From Cyrtodaria siliqua (taxonomy: Eukaryota; Mollusca; Bivalvia; Adapedonta; Hiatellidae): a stretch of 64,000 nucleotides of DNA. Position numbers and translations under genes: made by a program. This document shows positions 1 through 12,433 of this stretch, one piece after another (the stretch's first letter is position 1; every line of letters begins with the position of its first letter). The stretch covers positions 228,803 through 292,802 of the forward strand of contig JAWPHD010001820.1 in NCBI GenBank assembly GCA_037043455.1, written 5' to 3'. Below the pieces are notes generated by a model. The model saw nothing but the letters and a program-made list of their open reading frames with translations. It did not search any database and was not told the DNA's origin.

Positions 1-124
1 GTGAAGTCGCTACAAATAAAAGTTTACGGACAGACAGACAGACGGACAGACGGACAGACAGACGGACGGACGACGGACGCCGCACCACGGCATAAGCTCT
101 GCTGATCTCTGATCAGTAGAGCTA
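1..124 (+). mobile_element. Pearl/HINE-like element, 3' end only
   Basis: This is the right end of an element cut by the window edge. It shows the 3' architecture seen at 6370-6466 and 19060-19154: a 'gtcgctacaaa' core edge, an ACAG/ACGG microsatellite at about 28-75, the segment 'gccgcaccacggcataagc', and a terminal hairpin at 96-122 (stem GCTCTGCTGAT / ATCAGTAGAGC). No coding potential. Confidence 0.75.
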
Positions 125-370
125 AAAAACTGTCGAAATCTGTCCAGCGGTTCTTGGGAAGAACGATTTTTAAGGTTTCGACCATATATGGTAATGGCCG
201 CCATCTTGGATGTCACGCTGACCTAATTTTAACAAATCTAAAATATATTCATCTAAGGATAATCCATGTGAAGTTTGGTCAAAATTGGCCAAGCGGTTTC
301 TGAGGAGTCGTTTGGAGCAAAAGTTAACGACGGACGACAGACGGACAATGGACAAAGAGTGATCCCAATG
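125..370 (+). repeat. Diverged pearl-like core fragment
   Basis: It contains the same kinds of modules as the pearl-like cores (a 'ggccgccatcttgga' motif near 200, 'gtgaagtttggtcaaaa', 'gcggtttctgaggagt', then 'acgacggacgacagacgg' and 'gtgatccc'), but belongs to a different subfamily from the element at 1-124. A MITE follows directly at 371. The related stretch 1000-1135 beyond the MITE suggests the MITE landed in or beside this repeat. Confidence 0.5.
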
Positions 371-946
371 GAGCTGATAGGGTCATTGTCGTATCTGGTA
401 CTACAGAAAGGTACCCTTTATGTATACAGAAACGTACCTGGACAAACAAGATCTCATTGGCGGAATTGAAACAATTTAGAACTTGATAAAACAACTGCTT
501 AAACAATATTGTTTATCATTAGCTATTGCGCTATTGTTCTTAAAACATATTTAGGCTGCCATAGTTAGTAATAAAATACAGAATGTATTGTCGTAAAACC
601 GGAAGTTGTAAATCACCAAACCCCACGCAAAAAAGTAAACAAATATGCATCACATCATGCAAGTAGAGTTGGTCAAATATTTAGACATTATTTCCTTTAA
701 GGCGGAGGCAACTGCTAGCGGCTTTTAAAAAGTGAATCGATTAAACTTTGTAAACAATGAAAGTTTCGTTTCAGTGAAGTAACAGAATGCGTTACGGCCG
801 CATTTTACGAAATTGTATTTTGTCTCCTGTACATTTATGTATATTTGGGGGCCTTTCTGAATTTCGATGATTTTTGTATCTGTATACATAAATGTACCGC
901 GGGTGCCTTTCTGTAGTACCCGGTACGACAATGACCCCATCAGCCC
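371..946. mobile_element. MITE family B, copy 1
   Basis: The ends are inverted copies of each other: the left end reads 'gctgatagggtcattgtcg' and the right end, reverse-complemented, reads 'gctgatggggtcattgtcg', followed by a shared 'ggtactacagaaagg'. The interior (for example 'ggctgccatagttagtaata' near 553) is shared with 19785-20785, which defines a two-copy family here. It has no transposase and is about 0.57 kb long. I infer a non-autonomous DNA transposon of unknown superfamily. Confidence 0.7.
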
Positions 947-2482
947 CAATAGATCATAAAACAGTAACACTTCGAAGCATAAATTTATAGAAACGGTGGC
1001 CAATTCCGATGTAGCTTGACCTAAGTTTAACATACTTGAAAGCCATTGATTTAAGGATCTATGTGAAGTTTGTTCAAAATACAAAATTTACCATGTGGTT
1101 TCCGAGAAGAAGAGCAAAAGTTAATGCCAACGACAGACAATTAGTAGCTCACAGGTCTCGAGTCGTCAGTTCAGGTGAGCTAAGAATAGTAGGGGTTCAA
1201 AGAGACTTTTATAGGTAAGCAAAAGATTAATCCCTGTTGTTGTTAAGATGATGACATCCTTAGAGAGAAATATCCTCATTAACTGGATCTGTCTGTCAGC
1301 CGTCACCTATATTTCTCAAGGTGTCGCCATTTTCAGTAAATGCAAAATTTCAGCTAATGCAAAATTAATGATCAAAGGGAAATAACTAGTACTAGCCATA
1401 AAATGCCAGTCTCTTCCGATGGTATAAGAAAAGGTAACTGCTGTAAAGTACAAATTGCAAGGGTTTCTACAGTTATTTCCCAGTCTGTAGTCGAAATGGA
1501 GGAAATGAAGATTCAATCAAAGTAGGTCTACATGTAGGTTTGGTAAAAAAATGGAGCTAATGAAAATGAACCAAATGAGCTAATGAAACAGTTTAAAGCC
1601 ACAATATTGAATGTCAAGGTCAAAATAATAAGTGGGGTGTCGTCTAAAATGCAGGTCTACAACCGCCCTGGGCAAGTGGATTTTCAAAGTATTTCCAGGA
1701 CCCTCAATTTTCCAGAAAATGAGATCGCGGGCACTTTCCGATTGGCTCCAATTGTTTCCGAAAATCCACGCAGGGCAAAAAGTAGCATGGCGTAAATTTT
1801 ATAAACAATGGGTTGGGTTGTATCATTAGCGAATAACAACATTCACACACACAAAACATCAATAGAAGCGAATAAAATGAGCCACCACCGACAGAAGCAC
1901 TTTTTCTTTTAATAGATCTATGCCATGTCATAGAATTGATTACTGTGTCGAGTTGCCCATGACTGTGTTGCCCATGATTGTGTAGAAGTGATTTTTGTAA
2001 CCATGCATAGAATTATTTTTTTCCCAGGCCTTTTTTACATCAAAAAGTGTAAATGATTGTCACGTTTATTTACAACATGACTTCGTCCAACTGTCGACTT
2101 TGAAAGCGTGAAAAAACGCGCGAATGAAACTGGCTAATCGCTAGTGGTCTAATCTACACAGACCGATATCTGCAACAAGACACATGCATGATACGGTACT
2201 CGCAGGCCGAGACTTAGTCTGCTTTTAAACAGAATCAATGAAGTTATAAGGTCAGGGTGACCTACTTCTGGTCAGATTCAGAATGAATCGTTCTCATTAA
2301 TATGTATCACTATGAAGTTTGAAGAAAGCGAGGCTATCTGTGACTAAGAAGCTGATCTTAAGAAAGAACTTAACATAGAGATGGTGTACAGACGGATGGA
2401 CAACGGTAATACTATATTCTACTTCTCTCTATACCCAATATATACATACATGTAGATATAGAAAACATTAATGTGTACTTAC
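947..2482. other. Non-coding, probably intron or 3' flank of the p85 gene
   Basis: A pearl-core-like fragment occupies about 1000-1135 ('ccgagaagaagagcaaaagttaatg'-type sequence). The rest is unique-looking AT-rich DNA. Small open frames here have no recognisable similarity. On the minus strand it lies downstream of the SH3 exon, so it would be intron. Confidence 0.4.
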
Positions 2483-2849
2483 TTGAATCTGATCCAACTT
2501 CAGATGCAGTCTCTGCCGGCTTTAATGAAGATCTAGGTTTGGGGGGTATGGGTGGTAACTGAGGAGGCGTGTCCACCACTTCCCCATCTGCCCCTTTAGG
2601 ACCGAGATACTTCACATAGGGCCCTGGAAACAATCCCTTTAAATTTTTGGTCACATTGTACCCATTCAGCCACACCTGTGGATTTTCTGGCTCTCCTTCC
2701 AGGTTCTTCCCAGGGACCTCTAGCGTGTCCCCTGGGTCAATCAGGATGTAGGAATCATCATCGTCGCCATGGTCGATCGGATTGTAGCGAAACTTGGCCT
2801 CGTAAACATAGACCTCACTGCTCATCTTGGATGCCAGAGACTTCACCAT
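2483..2849 (-). CDS. PIK3R1: PI3-kinase regulatory subunit p85, first SH3 coding exon (partial gene)
   Basis: The translation begins MVKSLASKMSSEVYVYEAKF and carries a full SH3 domain (about residues 10-85), including the p85-style insertion and the signature 'VWLNGYN...KGLFPGPYVKYLGP'. It is followed by a proline-rich linker 'PPQLPPIPPKPRSS', the same order as in animal p85. p85 binds phosphotyrosine adaptors and holds the p110 catalytic subunit at the membrane; the SH3 domain binds proline-rich ligands. The reading frame runs into a canonical donor (gtaagt, + strand 2477-2482, read in reverse). An in-frame TAG sits directly before the ATG, and 'ttcatctag' there could also be an acceptor, so the start may be at the first or the ninth codon. 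Later exons (SH2 domains) would lie to the left, outside the window. A different SH3 protein is possible, but the WLNGYN motif is p85-like. Confidence 0.75.
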
Positions 2850-3780
2850 CTAGATGAATAGTTATAGCCAAATCTGTAATAGGCAATAAGTAAATAGGTC
2901 AAGGTCAGGCATAATGACCTTATTTTGGTAGGAGTGTTGAAAAGATTGTCAATATGTAGTATTACGTATAAAGGTTGATTTAAATGTTTGTTTATCGGCT
3001 TATCATAATTATTGTTAAGGGTATTTAGAGCTGCTCCAGAAAGAGGGGAAGGATAAATAGGAGACCAGGAACCTACCCTAATCTTACTATGGAGACCGGG
3101 AGCCTACCCTACTCTTACTGTCCAACAGATTCCTATGGTTATTTAACATGCTCTGTTATGCGTATTCGACCACTAGAATACCACAACCGTTGCAAAGAAA
3201 CGATCTTAATGTAAAGGCTATAAGGTGTGAAATCACCAATTGTTTTACACATATTTCAAAAAAAAAAAGAGTCATACAAGGCACCTAAAAAAGCTGTTGC
3301 TTGTTTAATAAACAGGTTGAGTACAGCTGTTCTCGTTAATAGCTGCTCAGAAAGTGTATGCACATATTTTTAACAAAATAGAGTCAAAATGCATGTTAGA
3401 AAGTTGTTCAACTTTGTTTAATAAAACAGGTTGCTCACAAAGTATATGCATTCTTTGACAGTTGGAACATTTTCATCAATAATCATCAAACAAGCTTATA
3501 ATAAATTAACAGACAGATAACATGGCTCTTATCTAACAATAGATAAAACTAGAACTACCACTGAAGGTGATGAATACGCCCACTTTTTTATCAGTTGCTA
3601 TATGTATATGAAGTTTGGGACAAACTCTGTTTGAGGAATGCAAGTAATAACAAAACCTCGGTCTGAGGGTGTCACGCCCACTTCGGAAAACCGTATATTA
3701 AATGGTAGGAATATGTAAAAACAACAAAGTCGATGAAATATGAAAAGTAGGGGAAGGTAACTGGAATGAGTTATCAGAAA
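2850..3780. other. Non-coding, with an interspersed repeat at about 3015-3160
   Basis: The stretch 'tatttagagctgctccaga' to 'ttatttaacatgctctg' recurs near 16713-16815 ('tatttagagccgccccaga'), so it is a dispersed repeat. Part of it is locally doubled here ('ggagaccaggaacctaccct' then 'ggagaccgggagcctaccct'). Nothing else is recognised. It may be 5' UTR or intron of the p85 gene. Confidence 0.5.
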
Positions 3781-4290
3781 AAGTTAACTGAGGTTAACTT
3801 ACCTAACCAAAGTGATGTTTAGTGAAAACAATGCAAAATATTACCTTGACCATGGTATTTTTGTCGTTCAGCGATGTCCACCAATGCCAACAATACATAC
3901 GACAAAGTATTAAAGACGACGTGAAGCAATCACATAAAATTAACTGAGGTTAAGTTACCTAACCATGGTTAAGTTTGGGGGAAATAATGCAAAACATGAC
4001 CTTGACCTTGGTATTTTTGTCATTCAGTGATGTCCACCAATGCTAACAATACATATGATCAAGTATCAAAGACATAAAGTGAGGCAATCGCATAAAGTTA
4101 ACTGAGGTTAAGTTACATAACCAAGGTTGTTACCTAATCAAGGTTAAGTTTGGAGAAAATAACGCAATATATTACCTTGACCTTGGTAATTTTTGTCGCT
4201 CAGTGATGTCCACCAATGCCAATAATACATATGACCAAGTATCAAAGAAATTAAAGTTATAATAAAAAGTTAACTGAATATAAATTATGG
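3781..4290. repeat. ~160 bp tandem repeat, about 3.2 copies
   Basis: Units begin at about 3781, 3938, 4097 and 4268 with 'gttaactgaggttaa', and each contains 'ccttgacc.tggta.tttttgtc' and 'gtgatgtccaccaatgcc'. Unit length drifts between about 157 and 171 bp. No coding signal. Confidence 0.8.
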
Positions 4291-5296
4291 TACCCGTATT
4301 ATCATTAAAGACACATTTCCCAACGCTACTTGGTCATTGAAAAAGCACGGGAAGCTTGAATATTTACAGCCAGCACGCTTCATGGCAGATCAGCTCAGGT
4401 ATATAAATTGAAGCCCGCTCTTAGTTTTTTATTTGTATAGCATTGCTATATTGAGGGTAAGAATAGCTTAACAACACTTTGTAATTTACTTTAATGAAGA
4501 AATATATGTTCATAATTTAGCTTTTGAATACAAAACTTATCTGGTATTTCTTAATTGTTTTTAGACCAAAAATCAGAGCACAACACAATAAATATACAAC
4601 ATTCTTTAATGTGTTATGTGTACAGGTCACAAATGCTTTATTGGGTGGGCCTCATAATCTGAAGAAAACTTGAATATCACAGTTTGCTCATGAAATTGTT
4701 TGGCTAACAGTGATTTACAGTTACCTATAGAAATTCTCTCCCCCCCCCCCACCCCCCAAATACAATAGGCTCGAAATGTGTCTTTAAGCACTAAGAAACG
4801 CGAAAACCAACAGGTATTGAGTGTACTCGTCAATCGTGGGTAGAATATGTTCATGTACTAGATGATGTAACACTCGATTAGAACATATTCAGAACAAATC
4901 TACGCCTGACAAAACGAACATTTCAGACGGGTTTCGAGTTGACGTTTACGTCTTAAAATGTGTTGAAACAATCTATAATTAATAGGTACTATAATCCAGT
5001 CTGTGTATTAATATCAGGTCAATTTTCCCTGAAAACATACATGTATCATCAGATAAAAGCGTTCTCGGGCTGGAAAAAGTATAAACATCGATCACAACGT
5101 AAATAAAATTACAATTTATCTTTCCAAGAAATGAAAACATTTCTTCTGAGACAATTGTTTGGCAAATATTGTATTTGATTTAATTGGCCAATGTGTTATA
5201 AAGTACAAAAAAAAAACACAAACAGAATAAACACACATAATTTATGTGCATAGACACATATTTAGTTGCAACGGTACAATTTACAATAATTCTGAA
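4291..5296. other. Non-coding AT-rich stretch
   Basis: The only notable feature is a C10-A-C6 tract at about 4741-4757. No gene or repeat is recognised. Confidence 0.4.
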
Positions 5297-7489
5297 TACC
5301 GTATTTTACCTTGTATAGTACGCACCCGTGTATAGTACGCATCCCCTTCTCAGATGTCAAAACTGGGGTAAAAAAGTTGTTTCCGTTTATAATACGCATC
5401 AAAATATTGGTTTTCCTAGATGAACCATTCAACGAAAATAAAAGGTTAAAAAAATATATATTAAAAAAAATCACGATCAAGAAAATTAGCGTACAAAAGA
5501 AAACAAGAGGTCAAAGACCTTGAAGCTCTACTGATTGATTTTGATTTCAGGAAGTAGTCGCTACAAACTTGTTTTTTGAAAATCTATTTTTAGCCGTGGC
5601 GGCCACCTTGAATTTCCGGCCGACCTGAAATTTTTCTAGGATCAATTAGACATCAAGAGCAACATTCCTGTGAAGTTTCATGAAAATCCGTCAAGTAGTT
5701 TCAGAGGAGTAGTTGCTACAAGTTTTCATTATATAACTCTATGTAAACAAAGATGGCCGCTGGCAGCCATGTTAAACGTCGAATCAAAACGATTTTCGAC
5801 AAGGACCAACACCATGTCATGCTGATCATTTTAAAAAAAGTCCCATATCAATATCTCTTATAGTTTTCAAGAAGTAGTCGCTACAAACTTATTTTTTAAA
5901 AATCTATTTTTAGCCGTGGCGGCCATCTTGAATTTCCGGCCGACCTGAAATTTTGCTAGGATCAATGAGACATCAAGAGCAACATTCCTGTGAAGTTTCA
6001 TGAAAATCAGTCTAGTAGTTTCAGAGGAGTAGTCGCTACAAGTTTTCATTATATAACTCTATGTAAACAAAGATGGCCGCTGGCAGCCATGTTTAACGTC
6101 AAATCAAAACGATTTTCGACAAGGATCAACATCATGTCATGCTGATCATTTTAGAAAAAGTCCCATATCAATATCCCTTAGAGTTTTCAAGAAGTAGTCG
6201 CTACAAACTTGTTTTTTAAAAACCTATTTTTAGATTTGGCGGCCATCTTGGATTTCACATCTACATGAATTTTTGCTAGGATCAACTAGACTTCATGGGC
6301 AACATTTCTGTAAAGTTTCATGAAACTCCATTCAGTAGTTTCAGAGGAGTAGTCGCTACAAAAAAAAGTTTACGGACAGACAGACGGACGGACGGACGGA
6401 CAGACAGACGGACGACGGACACCGCACCACGGCATAAGCTCTGCTGATCTCTGATCAGTAGAGCTAACAACACCGGAACAATAAAATTACTTCAATTATT
6501 AATTGCCAATCTTCAGGGGAGTACCTATATTGTATCATTTCATCAAAGAGCCGATTATAATGCCGCAGATAATTGTCCGTAATCCGATAATTACATCTAC
6601 TAAAACAAATATAACAAAGTCGTTGGTTACCGTAATCCATTACGCCGATTATACTAACATTGTGTATTCACGGGAACCAGTGCTTATCATAAGTGTATCA
6701 CAAGTGTAAAGCGTGATCAGTTACCTGTACCCCGTGGCTAAATCTGGTAAAGGTCACACGGCGTGTCTTCGTGCATCCTCAGAAACAGTCGCTACTTGCG
6801 GCAACTTCGAAGGATTATAGAAATAGAATAACCCACTCTATGTGTCTATACTGCAGCCGAGGTGCAATCTTGTTTGGCCCAATTATCAATCATCAAATGT
6901 GTACCGGTAAGCATGTTTTCACAAGCATTATTGAATAATTGCCATTTCAAAGTAGGGTGATTCTGCCTTTCTACGCTGTCTAAAATGTATGTCTTTCAAA
7001 ATAAAGCAAAAACTTCATTAATTTTTTATAAAATATTAAATAAAATCCTATAAATATTAGAATAGAACTGTAAGAATACTACATGCACCAGTCTAAACAA
7101 CAGCTGGAAGTCACGTGATATTACGTCACGCGATATAAACAACAAAATCGAGGGACGATTTTTCACACAATTTATTGAAGTTTTCCAACAAACATGCAAA
7201 CATTTATACAAAAACAAGCATCATAATACACTTTATTCATTTATAATTCGAATTAAGTCAATATATTACTTATATGAAGCGAGTAAATTACGAACAAATT
7301 GTGTATTATCGGTATTCACAATTTTCTGTCTCGATGTCTGTTCGTCGTCAACGTTTTTCTTCCCAGACATCGATTTTCTGCAAGAAAAAAAAAGTTCTTT
7401 TTATTGCTTCCTTATATTGTACGCACCCCACTTTCGGAAACCGTAAAAGTGGTAAAAATACTGCGTACTATACAAGGTAAAATACGGTA
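5297..7489. mobile_element. TIR element, 2.2 kb, with nested pearl-like insertion
   Basis: The left end 'taccgtattttaccttgtat' followed by 'agtacgcac' is mirrored at the right end by 'gtactatacaaggtaaaata' then 'cggta'. The TIRs are about 29 bp and near perfect, and further inward both sides carry 'gtacgcaccc'-type sequence. No transposase is visible. The 5503-6466 pearl-like element sits inside, so this is the older insertion. I could not find a convincing target duplication. Confidence 0.6.
5503..6466 (+). mobile_element. Pearl/HINE-like non-autonomous element, complete
   Basis: The 5' end is a short palindrome 'aggtcaaagacct' after 'aaacaag', followed by 'gctctactga'. The core is about 2.5 tandem units of ~320 bp (each with 'gtagtcgctacaa', 'ggcggccatcttgaatttcc' and 'gtgaagtttcatgaaaatcc'). 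Then come an ACGG/ACAG microsatellite (about 6375-6419) and a 3' terminal hairpin at 6438-6464. The 5' AGCTCTACTGA and 3' TCAGTAGAGCT are inverted. This matches the published description of bivalve pearl elements and Drosophila DINE-1/HINEs, which are Helitron/Helentron passengers. Family membership is inference from architecture. Confidence 0.7.
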
Positions 7490-8721
7490 ATTGAAGGAAA
7501 AAAGCAAATGTAAACAAATGAAAAAAATATATAATAAAATAAAAGGTACAAAAAACAAATCCTTATCTAGAGCTCTGTGAAGGTATGTGTAAAGTTTCAT
7601 GAACCCAGGTCACATACTTTTCAACTTATGGCCAAGGTTAGGTTGCAGGTTAAAGTGTGACGGACGACAGACGATGACGGACAAAGTGATCCCTAAGTGT
7701 CTACCATGCTGCACAGGAGACACAAAAATATGAGCGACATTGAACAAGTCAATTTGGATTTCTTTCTTAATTGATAGTATATGTTTTTTACTGAGTGCTT
7801 AAATATTCATTACATTTTCATAAAAAATAATGTTTTGATATTAAATCTTTCTTTTTTGTTGAAATAAATCATGCTTTAGAAAAATATTCGGAAATATGTA
7901 TCATCCGAATTATTAGACTTCCAAGGTTTGCATCGCAGTAGGTCGATCTATTAAATACAAACTAAACAATTGTTTGGGTTTAGATTTATTCAATTGAATT
8001 GAATTGGGGTTTTAAGGCGCACCAACACATGAAAAGGTTATATGGCGCCTAAAGGCATGAACATGCCAGGCTCATCTTCCATGTACATCGAGATAAAATA
8101 TTGAAAATGGGCCTAGAACCTTCTCACCCTGAATTGCAGAGTTTCTGCAAATTCTATCGTAGAAACTCCATTTACGCTGGAGCCACGTTATTGTTTTTCT
8201 GCCACTGCTCTTTTGATGCGAGCGAGATAGCACCTGAAACAATGCAGGGATCATGATGAAGACCTTTAATGTTTAAATGAACATGAACAAAAAATGATAA
8301 AATGAACATGAATTTGGGGGGATTCTACCCCTCTGCCTATCCCTCCAAAGGGATCTGCAGTGGCCCTATTCTTTGCCCCATGACCAAACGGGGGCCCCCG
8401 GAAACCACACGGGGCTGATTTATTCAAATTATGGTTTAAATGTATCAGTTATGATTAAGCAATCAAATATTACTTTGACATTTAACATGTTTTAACAGTT
8501 TATTGTGTGTTCATGAACAAGTTTTACGTTGGCAAAAACCATCCGGTGCACAAGTAAACATTCGTGCAGAAAAACGCAGCAATCTGTCGAAAGTTAAACA
8601 CATCAAAACGCATTTTGAACCATGATTTTGATTGGCAATAGGTTACTTATGACAACTCTGAATTGTCAGTGTGCCTGCATGCGTATACTGTTCTCTGAAA
8701 ACGTGTAGAACTTCCATATAA
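7490..8721. other. Non-coding, with dispersed repeat fragments
   Basis: 7570-7730 resembles a pearl-like 3' end ('gtaaagtttcatgaacccag', 'gacggacgacagacgatgac', 'aaagtgatccc'). 7980-8260 looks like another dispersed repeat ('ggcgcaccaacacatgaaaa', 'tatggcgcctaaaggca'). No gene is recognised. Confidence 0.4.
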
Positions 8722-11700
8722 AACAAGAGGCCCAAGAGGGCCTGTAGACGCTCTACTGGGTAAAGATGTCATATTTAGCCTTTTCTTATATAAACTTTGG
8801 GTCGCCACAGTGGCCATTTTGATGCAAGAAAACAAAAAATACAAACTTAATAGACGCCAACCATTGTTATAAAGTTTCAACAAAATCCTTCAAAAGGTTT
8901 CAGAGAAGATTTCATATTTAACCTTTTCCTATATAACTCTATGTAAACCTTGGGTCACCATGGCAACCATTTTGATTATTCGATGATAATGAAAAACAAC
9001 AATTTGATAGAGGCCAACCCAAGGAACATGTATATGATATTTCACTGGAATGGATTAAGTGGTTTCGGAGGAAATGTCGTTTGAAATTTCCTTAAATTTG
9101 ACTTAGTTTTAGCCATGGTGGCTACCTTGGACAACTAGCGGCTGCGAAAAACACAAATCTGAGACACACTATCCCAAAGATCATTGTGATAAAGTTTCAA
9201 CAAAATCCTTCAAGAGGTTTCAGAGAAGATGTCAATTTTAGCCTTTTCCTATATAACTCTTATGTAAACTTTGGGTCGTCATGGCGGCCATTTTGATTAT
9301 TCGACGATAACAAAAACCACAAATTTGATAGAGGCCAACTCAAGAAACATGTACATGATATTACACTGAAATGGATTAAGTGGTTTCGGAGGACATGTTG
9401 TTTGAAATTTCCTTAAATTTGACCTTGTTTTAGATATGGTGGCCATCTTGGATGACTGGACGCCGCGAAAAACACAAATCTGAGAGGGACTATTCCAAAT
9501 ATCATGGTGATTAAGTTTCATCAAAATCCTTTAAGCGGTTTCAAAGAAAATGTCATTTTCAACCTTTTCCTATATAACTCTATGTTAACTTTGGGTCGCC
9601 GTGGTGGCCAATTTGATTATTCAACGATAACGAAAAACACAAACTTGATAGAGGCCAACCCAAGGAACATGTATATGATATTTCACAAGAATGGAATAAG
9701 TGGTTTTGGAGGAGATGTCGTTTGAAATTTCCTTAAATTTGACCTAGTTTTAGCCATGGTGGCCATCTTGAATGACTGGCAGCCGCAAAAAACATAAATC
9801 TGAGAGGAACTATCCCAAAGATCATTGTGATTTAAGTTTTATCAAAATCCTTCAAGCGGTTTCAGAGAAGATGTCATTTTTAACGTTTTCCTATATAACT
9901 CTATGTAAACTTTGGGTCGCTGTGGCGGCCATTTTGATTATTCGACGATAACGAAAAACACAAACTTGATAGAGGTCAACCCAAGGAACATGTTTATGAT
10001 ATTTCACAAGAATGGAATAAGTGATTTCGTCGGAGATGTCGCTTAAATTTGACCTAATTTTACCCATGGTGACCATCTTGGATGACTGCCGGCCGCAAAA
10101 AACACAGATCTGAGGGGGACAATCCTAAAGATCATTGTAATGAAGTTTCATCAAAATCCTTCAAGCGGTTTCAAAAAAGATTTCATTTTTAACCTTTTCC
10201 TATATAACTCTATGTAAACTTTGAGTCGACGTGGCGGCAATTTTGATTATTCAACGATAACGAAAAACACAAACTTGATAGAGGCCAACCCAAGGAACAT
10301 GTATATGATATTTCACAAGAATGGAATAAGTGGTTTTGGAGATGTCGTTTGAAATTTCCTTAAATTTGACCTAGTTTTAGCCATGGTGGCCATCTTGAAT
10401 GACTGGCAGCCGCAAAAAACATAAATCTGAGAGGAACTATCCCAAAGATCATTGTGATTTAAGTTTTATCAAAATCCTTCAAGCGGTTTCAGAGAAGATG
10501 TCATTTTTAACGTTTTCCTATATAACTCTATGTAAACTTTGGGTCGCTGTGGCGGCCATTTTGATTATTCGACGATAACGAAAAACACAAACTTGATAGA
10601 GGTCAACCCAAGGAACATGTTTATGATATTTCACAAGAATGGAATAAGTGATTTCGTCGGAGATGTCGCTTAAATTTGACCTAATTTTACCCATGGTGAC
10701 CATCTTGGATGACTGCCGGCCGCAAAAAACACAAATCTGAGGGGGACAATCCTAAAGATCATTGTAATGAAGTTTCATCAAAATCCTTCAAGCGGTTTCA
10801 AAAAAGATTTCATTTTTAACCTTTTCCTATATAACTCTATGTAAACTTTGAGTCGCCGTGGCGGCCATTTTGATTATTCAACGATAACGAAAAACACAAA
10901 CTTGATAGAGGCCAACCCAAGGAACATGTATATGATATTTCACAAGAATGGAATCAGTGGTTTTGGAGGAGATGTCGTTTGAAATTTCCTTAAATTTGAC
11001 CTAGTTTTAGCCATGGTGGCCATCTTGAATGACTGGCAGCCGCAAAAAACATAAATCTGAGAGGAACTATCCCAAAGATCATTGTGATTTAAGTTTTATC
11101 AAAATCCTTCAAGCGGTTTCAGAGAAGATGTCATTTTTAACGTTTTCCTATATAACTCTATGTAAACTTTGGGTCGCTGTGGCGGCCATTTTGATTATTC
11201 GACGATAACGAAAAACACAAACTTGATAGAGGTCAACCCAAGGAACATGTTTATGATATTTCACAAGAATGGAATAAGTGATTTCGTCGGAGATGTCGCT
11301 TAAATTTGACCTAGTTTTAGCCATGGTGGCCATCTTGGATGACTGGCAGCCATAAAAAAATAATCTGAGAGGAACTATCCCAAAGATCATTGTGATTTAA
11401 GTTTCATCAAAATCCTTCAAGCGGTTTCAAAAAAGATGTAATTTTTAGCCTTTTCCTATATAACTCTATGTAAACTTTGAGTCGCCGTGGTGGCCATTTT
11501 GATTATTCGACGATAACGAAAAACACAAATTTGATAGAGGCCAACCCAAGGAACATGTATATGATATTTCACAAGAATGGAATAAGTGGTTTTGGAGATG
11601 TCGTTTGAAATTTCCTTAAATTTGACCTAGTTTTAGTCATGGTAGCCATCTTGGATGACTGGCAGCCGCAAAAAACACAAATCTGAGAGGAACTATCCCA

Positions 11701-12433
11701 AAGATCATTGTGATTTAAGTTTCATCAAAATCCTTCAAGCGGTTTCAGAGAAGATGTCATTTTTAACGTTTTCCTGTATAACTCTATGTAAACTTTGGGT
11801 CGCTGTGGTGATAACGAAAAACACAAACTTGATAGAGGCCAACCCAAGGAACATGTTTATGATATTTCACAAGAATGGAATAAGTGATTTCGTCGGAGAT
11901 GTTGTTTGAAATTTCCTTAAATTTGACCTAATTTTACCCATGGTGACCATCTTGGATGTCTGCCGGCCGCGAAAAACACAAATCTGAGGGGGACAATCCT
12001 CAAGATCATTGTAATGAAGTTTCATCAAAATCCTTCAAGCGGTCTCAAAAAAGATGTCATTTTTTGCCTTTTCCTATATAACTCTATGTAAACTTTGAGT
12101 TGCCGTGGCGGCCATTTTGATTATTTGACGATAACGAAAAACATAAACGTGATAGAGGCCAACCCAAGGAACATGTATATGATATTTCACAAGAATGGAA
12201 TAAGTGGTTTCGGAGGAGATGTCGTTTGAAATTTCCTTAAATTTGACCTAGTTTTAGCCATGGCGGCCATCGTGGATGACTGGCAAAAATCTGAGAGGGG
12301 ACCTCCCAAGTAACATTGTGATGAAGTTTCATCAAAATCCTTCAAGCGGTTTCAGAGGAGATGTCGATTTTATAAAATTGCTAACAGACAGACGGACGAC
12401 GGACGAAAAGTGATCGCATAAGCAGTAGAGCTA
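8722..12433 (+). mobile_element. Long pearl/HINE-like element with ~11-unit tandem core
   Basis: The 5' end is a palindrome 'aggcccaagagggcct' then 'gctctactgg'; the 3' end is 'gacggacgacggacgaaaag' then 'gcagtagagcta'. Between them are about 11 units of 308-322 bp, each with 'ggcggccattttgattattc', 'gacgataacgaaaaacacaa', 'ggaacatgtatatgatattt', 'ccatggtggccatcttgga' and 'tcaaaatccttcaagcggtt'. Adjacent units pair into a ~627 bp higher-order repeat. Short open frames that recur with identical sequence are a by-product of repeat identity, not genes. Confidence 0.75.

Noticed and set aside
9891..11390. Recurrent identical 61-codon minus-strand frame
   Set aside because: Lies in the tandem core; identity follows from recent repeat duplication, not from coding constraint.
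8722..12433. CRISPR-like array
   Set aside because: Units are ~310 bp without short unique spacers, in a eukaryotic repeat element.
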